Shown piece by piece: positions 36,101-46,008 of a DNA stretch of 64,000 nt (its first letter is position 1; the number at the start of each line of letters is the position of its first letter). This DNA is from Vandiemenella viatica (taxonomy: Eukaryota > Arthropoda > Insecta > Orthoptera > Morabidae): NCBI GenBank assembly GCA_031002005.1, contig CM061919.1, forward strand, positions 14,703,687 through 14,767,686. Reading direction: 5' to 3'. A program made the position numbers and the translations under genes. Below the pieces are notes generated by a model, which was given only the letters and a program-made list of their open reading frames with translations, did no database searches and had not been told where the DNA came from.

Positions 36101-37257
36101 GCAGATACGATGTTGAAAAGTTTTTGGAGCACAACGATGTCACATCAAATGCCGATCACAACACCAACAACATCACTGATTAACCGTTGTTTTCATTCCC
36201 TTGTCCCACAAGTAATAGAATTTATATGCACTTATGAACTTTTTACGTCGTTTCCTTGATACTGCATGCAGTCATGAATATGGGTCATAGAATTTTTGAG
36301 AGTAACTTCTATGGTGATTCGTTTCTTTCATTTTTGAAAGTGAATAATGGAAAACCAACAACCACAACATTTTGATACTTTAAGAATCATACTACCCTGT
36401 TATTTTCTCATAAGATTCCATGCGTTTAATTTGAGAAGTTATCGCGTTTGCCTAGTACTAACTTAATTCATTCATTACAAGCGGAAAATTAGTGACGGTA
36501 GTTAGGTTCCTTGCTTTCACAGATGATACGTTAACAACGCTGCAAATATTGGGTAATGGATGCATTGTTCCACTTGATAATAATTACCCATTATCGTAGA
36601 CTGTCTGGGCAATTTGTTACAAGTGTTCAGTTGTTACATGCTGTAAAAAAAAACCAACAACAACAACAACAACAACAATAGCAACAGCAACAACAACAGC
36701 AACAGCACAACAACATCAACAACAAGCAACAGCAACAACAACAACTGCAACAACAACAACAACAACAACAACAGCAACAGCAACGGCAACGGCAACAACA
36801 AACAAAAATAATAATAAAATTTGCAATTTGCCATCGGTACCAGACATGACTGTCATATTTTTCTGTAGATCTTAAAGATAAACAATGTCAGAAATATAAT
36901 AAATCAACCTTTCACCTGAATTCTTCTTCCTTTTACCAATCGCGTTAAGCCCATGTCGAGGTAGTGTACTGTTGAAACTTATTCGCCATTTTCCACCTGT
37001 TGCAGATCGTCCTCGCCACCGTGCTGGCCGTAGCCGCCGCCGCCCCCAACCCAGGCTTCCTGGGAGCCCCCGTGGCCTACGCCGCCCCCGCGGCCTACGC
37101 CGCCCCCGTGGCCTACGCCGCGCCGGCCGTCGTCAAGACCGCCGTCGCCGCCCCCGTGGCCTACGCCGCCCCCTTCGCCTACGCCGCCCCCGCCTACGCC
37201 CACGCCCCGCTGGCCTACGCCGCCGCCCCCGCTATTGTCAAGACCCACATCTACTAA
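33142..37257 (+). CDS. Low-complexity cuticle protein (YAAP-repeat type), two exons
   Basis: The CDS is join(33142..33153, 37006..37257). Exon 1 encodes only MFKL and stops at a consensus donor (ctg|gtaagt). Exon 2 follows a pyrimidine-rich acceptor (tgttgcag|atc). Joined in phase 0 they give 87 residues. Residues 1-16 (MFKLIVLATVLAVAAA) are a textbook signal peptide, so the product should be secreted into the cuticle. The mature chain starts near APNPGFLG and consists of about six AYAAP-type units broken by two VKT segments, ending in VKTHIY. No Rebers-Riddiford chitin-binding consensus is present. The make-up fits the short Ala/Pro/Val/Tyr-rich insect cuticle proteins, thought to pack between chitin-binding proteins. 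Exon 2 is strongly GC-rich with C/G at third codon positions, unlike its AT-rich surroundings, which suggests selection on coding sequence. A TATA box lies upstream and AATAAA downstream. The exon joining is inferred from splice signals and from how such genes are usually built, not from transcripts. Confidence 0.9.
33154..37005 (+). other. Intron of the cuticle gene (3852 nt)
   Basis: The intron runs from gtaagt to tgcag. Most is AT-rich with no recognisable gene. It holds a GC-richer block (about 35305-35580), a long CAA/CAG repeat (36653-36806) near the acceptor, and several short reading frames without family resemblance. One minus-strand frame at 33360-33563 (67 aa) reads like ordinary protein but I do not recognise it. 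Confidence 0.75.
36653..36806. repeat. Imperfect (CAA/CAG)n microsatellite
   Basis: About 150 bases of caa triplets interspersed with cag, gca and cgg lie some 200 bases upstream of the exon 2 acceptor. Read through, it gives poly-Q on one strand or poly-L on the other, but no gene context supports translation. Confidence 0.9.
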
Positions 37258-37337
37258 AGAGGAGAACCATGAATTGTCACGTCTTGTTTATTTATCTGTA
37301 GTGCTGGGTAATTACCCACCATCAAACCAGTGGCATA

Positions 37338-37343
37338 AATAAA
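37338..37343 (+). terminator. Polyadenylation signal AATAAA of the cuticle gene
   Basis: A canonical AATAAA lies 81 bases after the TAA stop, giving a short 3' UTR typical of cuticle genes. T-rich sequence follows within 20-40 bases and fits a downstream element. Confidence 0.7.
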
Positions 37344-40300
37344 TTGGAATACCTCATTATTTTCATTTTATTTTTCTATTTACTTAAAGTCTTTCCTGGT
37401 CTGTATTTTACTATATACTGCATGATAACAGTAACTGTGCAGAACACATTCCAGAATCATTAACAACACCTGATGCCGCCATTTGTATTCGGCCTCCTCT
37501 GCATTAAATCTGAAAAAACAGCTATCAAGTTAGCAAACGCTATGATTTGTGTCTGGTGACATTATGCCTGTCGATCTATGTGAAAACGTTATACATTGAT
37601 TTTCTCATAAAGGATTGAACAAGACAAGAATCCGCTCTCAGAATTCGTCGTATTAAATCCGATAATGGCATTTAGAAGAATCGCTAATTTTATTGTGGAG
37701 TAATCCAAAATATTTTTTCCTCGAACATTATACTTCAGGACTGCAATGTTTAAAATGGTACAGAAATCGGAAGAAGCACACTGGAGATGTGTGAAGTTAA
37801 AAGATTATGTTAGTGTAAATCGAAAAAAAAAGACCGAAGACGAAATTTCCCGACTGCGTATTTTCTTGGCATGACTGTTCCTATGGCTCTCACCGTCGAC
37901 GAGCCGGTTAAATAGTTTTCATCAATAATTTAAAAGTATAATTAAAAATAATTCACCTTTTCAGACGCAAAAATAGCGTCTCTTTGAATATCACCTTGAG
38001 AATCACTGATCTGTACTTCGGCACTCTCCCTCTTAATACGCCGTTTAGCGTTTATGATCAATGAATAGCTCACTCTGTGCTGAAAAAAAGGATATATATA
38101 TCTTGGTATACTATACCTAAAGATGATTCTATCGCTACTTCTCTAGTATCAGCACTAGACCTGTAACAATAAAATATTCTTCAAAGGCACTGTCATCTGT
38201 TAAGGGGTGTTAAGTCGAGAAAACAGTATCGGGAATGCGCTGCCATCACGTTATTATAAAGAGAAGCGAAATACTGTTTCCTGTCAGGAGAAGCGTTCAC
38301 CACCTATTGCAACTACTCACCTGAGCAGCTGAAACATCTACACCAGCCGCTGGTAGTGAATTATTAGTACTGGTCGCATATACTATACCAATAAGTCAGA
38401 TTTTATAACTCACGTCAAAAATCTCTTCCTATACAAGAGAGCTGGATTTTTTTTTTTCGATGTTGCAACGTTTTAACGTGTTTGTGTAAACGATATGTGT
38501 GACTTAGGCTTAGTATTTTCTGTGCAACATGATCGTGCGCTGGCACTGGCCTAGGGTTTGTCTGGCTTTCTTCCTTTGGTAGTCTGACCTCATGGCTGCA
38601 GTGGTTATAGGATGCACAGTATGTTTTAATATCCCGTAGCAGTATTGGAATGGTCTATAAAAGGGGGAGTTCCTCTTAATTATACATAATTACTCATTTT
38701 CAATAATTTGCATCTGTTTAATTATATAAAAGCAGATAAAACCAAAGTGATGTTATAAACTGATCGTTTATCTTCTTTTTTTTTTTTTTTTTTTAAAACC
38801 CATAACCGACATGAGATGAATTTACTTCTAATTTGCATAAACAATCAAAATATTAAAAACAAAACTAGACCTCTGTCCTACATTAACGGTCGTTATATTA
38901 TGCCAATCAATACGATAAAATGAGTACATTCAGGTTGACTGAAATTAACATTACAAAAAATCAAATTACAAATAATATGAAAGAACAACAAACAATAACA
39001 CGTAATAGAATGTTTCATCAACACTTAATGTGCATTTTTGGATAACGGCTATTAGCTCAGTTTAAAGTTTGAAATAAATGTACGCGACTACAGTCAGTTT
39101 ACGGTTCGGTGCAGAGATTTACCAGGCGGATCTCTCCACTCAGAACGTGACTTGGGTTGCACAAGTAAACACTAGTAAATCAGATGAAATCCTTTACCGA
39201 ACCGTTGATTGTTGAAGTGGTCACCGTCGTATGCAGCTTGCCTGAGAACGTTTAAGTCATGCCACTGGTGGCTGGTAATACCTAACTCGTTTTCTACTCC
39301 CAAATCACTGATCTTCTCTCCACAGCAGCCTCGTGTCTTCAGATTTTATACCGCACCCAGCGTTCGTGCATGGCGAACTACGGCTAATTTGTCGTTGCTG
39401 CTTTGCTTATAGTGTCCGATATGTCCTTCAAGTCTATCCGCCACAGTGCAACAAGTTCCGCTTGGTGTAAGAATACTTCAACGGAGACAGAAAATTAGGG
39501 TACTTTGTGACCCTTGCCCCTTTTTCCTAAGTAATAAAATATAGCCTGGAAAGAACTACAACAAAAAAATGTAGAATTAAATTCTAATACATAGCTCATT
39601 AGACTTAGAGAGGCTACATCCTGAAATAAGGATTGATATAGCTGCAATAATAATAATAATCAAATATAGTATCTCTGACGTATGTTGCAATATGTCAGCC
39701 TAAAGCTTAAATAGGCAAATAAATAACATGACATTCCCAGAAAATTCAGATATTATTCCTTTAAAGTAGAATTTCACTTCAGTGAAATATAGTATGGAAT
39801 ATAACAAAGAAGAAAAATTGAAGTATTCGAATAGTATGCTACAGTATAGACAGTTCAGAACAAAATGAAAGTACGAAATATGATCTGAACATATTCCTCA
39901 AACGAAGAGTGAGGAGGTAAGTTACTACAAATATATCATAGATGGTGGGTCACATTTAAAAAACCCAACGGATTCGTAAATTTGATACTGATAAGAGCTA
40001 TGGAAGATAAGCAGTACAGATGAAGATAAAATTCAGAAAATATGAAAACTGAGGATGTAGATTATAACTAAGGTATTAAGATTATAAATTAAGACTGTAA
40101 ATTATATGAAATCAGTTGACTGATTTGTAACAGGAGAGAGAGTAACCATTTCAAAGAGTAGTCACTGTATTGTCCGATAGGTGCACACAATCATTCTTAT
40201 ATAGATTCATGAATACATCCTCATGTTATGTTCATTTATCATTCACCAGTCAATTTTTTACTAACGTAATATGAGCTAAAGAATTCCAAATTCCTCTAAC

Positions 40301-41214
40301 TTCTAGAGGCATGCCACACTGCGGTGATCAACAGTCCATTATCAAGTATTTCAGAACTTATAGACGACTGAATCAGTAATTTCCGTGCTACCTAAATGTT
40401 ACAGCCGACATGTAACGAAGCTTTCTTTACTTTTTTACAATAGTCTTACTCACTGCATATTTTTTAATCCAATGTGACGGTAATAAGAGAAAAAAATACG
40501 GAAATTAGTGAAAAACATAAAGCAATGTGATCAAGTGGTATCGAAGTGATAGAAAAATATAAATTAGGCAAAAAATTCGTTGGATATATTGAACAAGATA
40601 AAGTGAATGACATACAAGTATTACCAGGTAATTAAGCTGTTTAATTCATTAAGCAGAGAAATGAACCAAATACTAGTTGGTGTTAGAAAATGTTTAAAAA
40701 AATTACATCACCACAGAAACTACGAAAATGTTAAAGCTGTGGCTGGTATCTAGTTGGGTAATGCTTAGAAATATATAATCTGTAAACAGAAGGGCTGGGA
40801 GTTGACCGCTTTAGAAGTGTGTTAACCTAGACTCATTCAGTGATCCAGTTATTACCTAAAGCGAAGAAGCATTTCATTGAAGAAGGAACAGTATCTAAGC
40901 ATTAGCCTGTTGTTGGTGAGGAACCACTTTATTCCAGATTTAATTTTACACGATTTCACAAAATCACTTCAAACGACTTATTAACAATCATCTGCCTTCT
41001 GTCGTTTAGATGCACATTCCTAAAATTTTAAGATTATGAAACCAAAGTGAAATTGTATGATGACGAACCAGTTCCCATCGTAGTTGAAAATTGTACAGTA
41101 ATGGGTCTCACTTTATTATCGTCGTGAAATTTTCAAATTTGTTCAGCAAACGACGCATAAGTCGAGAACAAACGAAAATGATTAAAATAAATAAATATAC
41201 TTCCCCTTCACAAA
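37344..41214. other. AT-rich non-coding DNA downstream of the cuticle gene
   Basis: No gene recognised. T18 near 38777-38794. The frame at 39209-39412 has no family resemblance. Confidence 0.45.
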
Positions 41215-42635
41215 AAATGTGACCGCGCCAGTGTGAACAAGTACAGAGGAATATCTCTACTATCAGTCCCCTACAAAATTCTCTCTGCTTGTCTCCGCAA
41301 AAGAGTACAAGAACAAATTGAACACAAAATTGGAAAATGCCAAGCAGGCTTCAGACCTAACAGATCGCGCGCAGAGCAAATCTTTAACTTAAAAATCATC
41401 TTAAAATACAGATCAATCAGGCAAAAGAAAACCATATGCACCTTTGTAGACTTCAAGAGGCGTATGACTCCATTGACAGGAAAAGCCTACTCAACATTCT
41501 AAGGGAATATGGTCTGGACAATAAATCAAGAGAATTAATCAATCAGACGCTGACCAACACCACAAAGTAAAATTCGTGGGAGAACTCTCTAAAGATTTCG
41601 AGGCAAAAACTGGCGTTAGACAGGGTGACGGTCTCTCGCCAATCTTATTTAATATATCATTAGAGAATGGCAGAAAACAAACAACCCAGTAAAACTACGC
41701 AGAAACAGACTAAATATCTCATGCTTGGCCTTCGCAGATGATCTGGCTATTCTGTCAGAAAGTGAACAACAAGCCATCAAACAGAATCCCTCAAAGAATT
41801 AGCAGAAAAAAATTGGACTAAAAAATCTCCTTTGAGAAAACGGTTTTTCTTGGCACACAAACTGAACATAAAACACTGGACACAAAATATGGATAAATCA
41901 GTAGAGTCACCAAGTTTAAATACTTAGGCGAAATTATCAGTCCAACAGGACTCGAAAAGAAGGCACAACAAAACGACTCAACAAAATGAAAAAGGCTTTC
42001 GGGCAGACCTGCAACATCTACAACAATAAGAACATAGGAATTCAATCGAAAAATTAGACACTACAATACAGTTATTAAACCCAAAGCTCTATACGCCACA
42101 GAAACACTCACACTAAACTCTAAGAGGGATATCGAGTACATCAAAAAAGAAGAACGAAGAATAATCAGGAAAATTATTGGACCAACCAAAACGGAAGAAG
42201 GCTACAGACTAAAGTCAAACAAAACAGTAGAGTCCCACTCAAACATAGCCAACGACATCAGAAAACGCAGACTAAAATTCTACGGTCACATATACTGGAT
42301 GCCAGATAACAGATTAACTAAGCAGATATTCAAACTCACGCAGCCATTAAAAATGCCTAATAGTTGGTTCGATCAAGTAAGACAAGACCTGGAAAAAGAC
42401 AAAATCAAGAGTACAGAAATCCTAGACCGCAAATATTCAGACAAAAAGTACACGACTGGGTAGTCACGCTAGAAACCAAAGCCAAGAAGACCGGCACAAC
42501 ATGGACAGAAGAGAGAAAACTTGCCTTCAGTAAACAGATGCGAGAATACTGGAATGACAAACGAAACTCAGACAGTACGTTTTGCGTGATCTGTATAGGT
42601 TTATTCGCTTAAAATAAAATAAAATAATAAATATA
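41215..42635 (+). mobile_element. 5'-truncated non-LTR retrotransposon with TAAAA tail
   Basis: It starts within the RT fingers (KYRGISLLSVPYKILSACL, about 41236). Then come QAGFRPNRS, the motif A region (TFVDFK, with frameshift), TGVRQGDGLSPILFN (motif B, about 41610-41655) and AFADDLAIL (motif C, FADD at about 41731-41742). The distal ALYATETLTL, RRLKFYGHIYWM and a long C-terminal block run to a stop at about 42612. The tail is repeated TAAAA. Many frameshifts split the product, so it is inactive. The long region after RT suggests a single-ORF LINE; I leave the clade open. It is clearly different from the RTE copies. Confidence 0.85.
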
Positions 42636-42806
42636 AGCAACTTGTTGCTCCAAAAGCAAAAAAAAAAAAAACTGCTGCGAAAGAGTTTAAAGCGTATCCT
42701 CGCGTGAGCATTAGGTGAACAACGGTTTATGTACATCCATTTTCTTCATTTACATAATTTATATATATACTGTTATATACATCTACTTATACACAACACA
42801 CAAATG

Positions 42807-43402
42807 GTGAAATCTCCAGCATACAGTTTCTCTATGTATTCCTTCCAACGGTTTGCTCTATCTTCTGAACTTAGAAGAGATTTCCCATCGCCAGCTTTAA
42901 TGTTTATACATCTTTTCTTCATTTCTAAAAAATTCTGCTTTATCTTCCTATATGACACATCTACTTTACTTACTACCATTTCCTTTTCTATTTCTTCACA
43001 CTTTTCTTGCAGCCATCTTTCTTTTTTACTTTTCGGGCAGCTTGGCCCTTAAAGCCCAATGTTTCTTCACCAGCTTCCATTACTTCGGTCTTTAATGCAT
43101 TCCATTCATCCTCAGTTGACCACCTTTCAGAGTTGCATCTTAGACCCATGTCTACCATTCCTGCAAACTTTTCTTTCATGTTAGATTGTTTCAGTTTATT
43201 CACTTGGTCAGAATCCATGTGTGCCCCTGGGTATGTTTTACAGACCAGAATTTGACTTCTGAATCCTCTCTTGACAATGGTATAATCAAGCTGATATCGG
43301 CCTGTATCCCCTGGACGTTTCCAGGTGTATATCCTTCTAGTATGTTTTTTAAATGCGTGTTCGCCACGACTAGTTTACATTTGCACAAATTTCTAACAGA
43401 AA
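42807..43402 (-). mobile_element. RTE-type LINE fragment (endonuclease end and linker), internal deletion
   Basis: Minus frames give CKLVVANTHLKN (end of endonuclease, degraded), VNKLKQSNMKEKFAGMVDMG, STEDEWNALKTEVMEAGEET and, further left, VDVSYRKIKQNFLEMKKR and LLSSEDRANRWKEYIEKLY. Compared with the copy at 62-63 kb, about 130-140 nt between QAARK and the KWLQEKCEE block are deleted and the frame is lost. There is no RT domain and both ends are truncated, so it is a dead internal fragment. Confidence 0.85.
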
Positions 43403-43928
43403 TCTGGTTACCAAGGAATGGAGTCTCACAAGAAGCCCAGCCATCAGAAGACCGAATACACAAGGAAGTGCAGGTCTCTTTGCCTGAGCACCAAATCAAA
43501 GTGTGCGACATATCGTTGCATAACGTTGCATTTGAGGTAGACGAATGGATACATGGTTTCCAAAACCACTGAAATGTAATTAATATATGTATTGCTGTAG
43601 TGAAAGGTAATGGAATGAAATGTATTCCCAGTTTCACTATTTTGAAACCGTTAGAGGTATACCAGAAGCTTTTTTCATGTCATAAAATACAAGGGAGGTA
43701 TTGCTTGCTTGGAACTGCATGTATGCGTGGATTGAAATAAACGCAAATGGTAACGCTGGTTGGATGGAACTTTCTGGTCGCATCACTCGTAGGTTTATGA
43801 AGAAACCGACCCACTTAATCTCTAAAGGGCTTGCAAGGTTACGTCTATTGATCTAAAGACTGAGAAAGTGGTTTGATGGATATGTTCGAAAAAAAATTCT
43901 AGCCGTCTCGAGGAGACTATGATCAGCT
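43403..43928. other. Non-coding spacer
   Basis: Overlapping frames in both directions at 43186-43637 beyond the RTE fragment show no family resemblance. Nothing recognised. Confidence 0.4.
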
Positions 43929-43939
43929 GGTTGCCCTGA

Positions 43940-44188
43940 CCGAGCGTGGTGGTGTAACGGATAGCGTTCTGGCCTCGCATTCGGGAGGACGGCGGTTCGA
44001 ATCCCCGTCCGGGCATCCAGATTTGGGTTTTCCATGGTTTCCCCAAATCACTCCAGGTGAATGCCGGGATGCTTCCTTCAAAAAGGCCATGGCCGAATTC
44101 CTTCCCATTCCTTGCCCCCATCCTTTCCCGTCTCTAAAGACCACGTTGTTAAAAAGGGACGTTAAACTGTTTTTTTTTAAAAAAAAAA
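43940..44188 (+). mobile_element. tRNA-derived SINE, family 1 (tail type A), perfect 11-bp TSD
   Basis: The best-preserved family 1 copy. Head ccgagcgtggtggtgtaacg (A box), B box ggttcgaatcc at 43994-44004, core ccagatttgggttttccatg, gaatgccgggatgcttcctt and ggccatggccgaattcc, and a tail with ctctaaagaccacgttgtt and gacgttaaactg, then T/A runs. The repeat ggttgccctga at 43929-43939 and 44189-44199 is an exact 11-bp target-site duplication. These copies carry internal Pol III promoter boxes and probably depend on a LINE partner. Confidence 0.95.
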
Positions 44189-44219
44189 GGTTGCCCTGAA
44201 ATATACTAAAGTGCTAAAC

Positions 44220-44803
44220 GTAATGGGATACCTTCTAATATCGTATGGGATACCCCTATGATGTGCAGCAACCCGACGTGGCATGGCATTACTCAAAAAG
44301 TCATCGAAAATCCTATAAAGAAATATTCACCCGTGCTTCTTCTACAGCCGTCCATAACTGCAGTTTACCGGTACAAAACGTTGTGCATGAAATGACCTTT
44401 CGACCATGTCCCAGATATGTTCGAATCGATTGATGTGCGGAAATCTGGATGCCCAAATGATTCGCTGGAATTGAGAAGAATGTTCCACAAACCAATCGTG
44501 AACATTTTGGCCCTGTGACATGGTGCAAATTCCATCGTTTTTTTGGAACATAAAGGCTGTGATTAGTTGAAAATGATCTCTAGGTAGCTGAACATAATCA
44601 TTTTCAGTAAATGGTCGATCAAAAGTCCCAGTCCATACCGTATAAACAGAGCGCGTGCCAGTGTAGAGCCATCACGAGTTCGCACAACCTGGGTCAATGG
44701 AATCGCGGGGTCTGGGCAGCATTCGAACACTACTGTTAGCTCTTACCACCTGAAATCGTGACTCAGCAGGACACGTAACCTTCTTCCAGTCACCTAATAA
44801 GAT
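44220..44803 (-). pseudogene. Tc1-like transposase pseudogene
   Basis: Minus frames contain VHDWFVEHSSQFQRIIW, a degraded form of the block that normally reads PPRSPDMNPIE, and IWDMVERSFHAQR, the distal part of a Tc1-type DDE transposase. Further right, the strand encodes remnants of the VRVWR...GLGPLV region. The FMDDNAPCH segment with the second catalytic Asp is missing between NDGI and VHDWF, and stops break the frame. The segment is the C-terminal half of the gene plus 3' DNA. Terminal inverted repeats were not found. Confidence 0.8.
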
Positions 44804-45477
44804 AATGCATTAATTTCATTTTCGTGAGGATTTCATTACAAGACACATTTATTTAAACAACCAGTACAAATTCGAGAATAATAGAAATTTTTTAATAAAC
44901 TGACGCGATTTTTACTGGAGATTCCTTTACGAACACATCATTAACTATTATTAGACCATAGCACTGATCAATCATTAATCGTTTTCAAAATCAAGTCAGT
45001 ATTCATTATTTTAGACATATGTTACCACTGTATTTGAAAACAGTGATCATAGTATCTTGTAGTTACTAAAAAGGACGTACTGCCAGAAGGTTCAAATAAA
45101 CATATTCAAAACACAAACATATAGCCTATACCTAATTCTAGTTACTTATATTGGAGAAGAGAGCAACTTTGGACGAATCACTGAACTCGAGGCAGAAAAT
45201 GTGATCAAATCTTAAAATAGAACACTAAATAATAATACTGCTGCACATTAAAAGAAAAGAAAAATACATCTTAGCATTTGAAAATTCAAAACGTTCAAAG
45301 TTTCTGTGCGTAAATCGCACACATGATATTTGATGCAGGGAAGTAATGGGAAGGGGAATTTTTGAGACTGTCCTTATTAGGTTAATCTTCTGGGAAGGAG
45401 AACCCACACCGCATTTAATCGGAACGGGAATAATTATTTTTGCTAAATTATGGGGACAAAAAATATACAAAACCAAT
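44804..45477. other. AT-rich non-coding DNA
   Basis: The minus frame 45225-45545 overlaps the next element and has no recognisable domain. Confidence 0.45.
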
Positions 45478-46008
45478 ACAAAGGTGCTGAAGTGTAGCAA
45501 AAATGATAAAAGTAACAGTAGACTAAATTTAAAAAATTTGTTCATCCAGGTATAATAGGAGAAAAAGGTAAATTTTGTTATGTAGGAAGTAAGTTGGCCG
45601 AAGCAGTATTAACGTTAAAAGCAGAAAAGCACCATCGAAAAAAGAGAAACATTTTAGTTTCAAATATTGATCTAGGATTGTGAAAGAACTTTCGAACACT
45701 ATAGGACAGCACTTTAAGAGTAATAGAAAGAAGAAAAATTAATCCATTTGAAACGTGGTATTCTAGGACTATGTTAAAAATTAAGTGGACAAGTAAAGTA
45801 CGAAATGAAGAGTGTTACAGAAAAATAAGACAAGATGGTAGGTCACATTTTAAGACATGGGGATTGCTTAGTATCCATTACATGAAGCAGATAATATTTG
45901 GTCGTGCATTGTAACCGATATGCTAAGACTAAATGGTTAGCTCTATATAGGGAGCGATAAAGGATTGCACCAGCCAAGTGGATAGACTGATAACAGCAAA
46001 AAATAAAA
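45478..46008 (+). mobile_element. Old RTE-type LINE 3' fragment
   Basis: Nucleotide-level match to the 3' third of the RTE copies: agtgtagcaaaaatgataaa, cattttagtttcaaatattg, attgatctagg, ttaaaaattaagtggac and the tail motif gatagactgataacagcaaa then A-rich. Far more diverged than the copies at 5.4 and 61.3 kb, with many indels, so the family has been active over a long time. Confidence 0.8.

Noticed and set aside
36634..36834. Poly-Leu frame on the minus strand
   Set aside because: Pure product of the CAA/CAG microsatellite, with no gene context.
36979..37248. Glycine-rich 89-codon frame on the minus strand opposite cuticle exon 2
   Set aside because: It is the shadow of GC-rich Ala/Pro codons on the other strand; the + strand has the signal peptide, splice signals and poly(A) site.
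36972..37301. Arg/Pro-rich 109-codon + frame overlapping exon 2
   Set aside because: Out-of-frame reading of the same repeats; it would need to ignore the strong acceptor at 37005.
43200..43637. 145-codon minus frame as a host gene
   Set aside because: Its C-terminal part is the degraded endonuclease end of an RTE LINE; the N-terminal part has no support.
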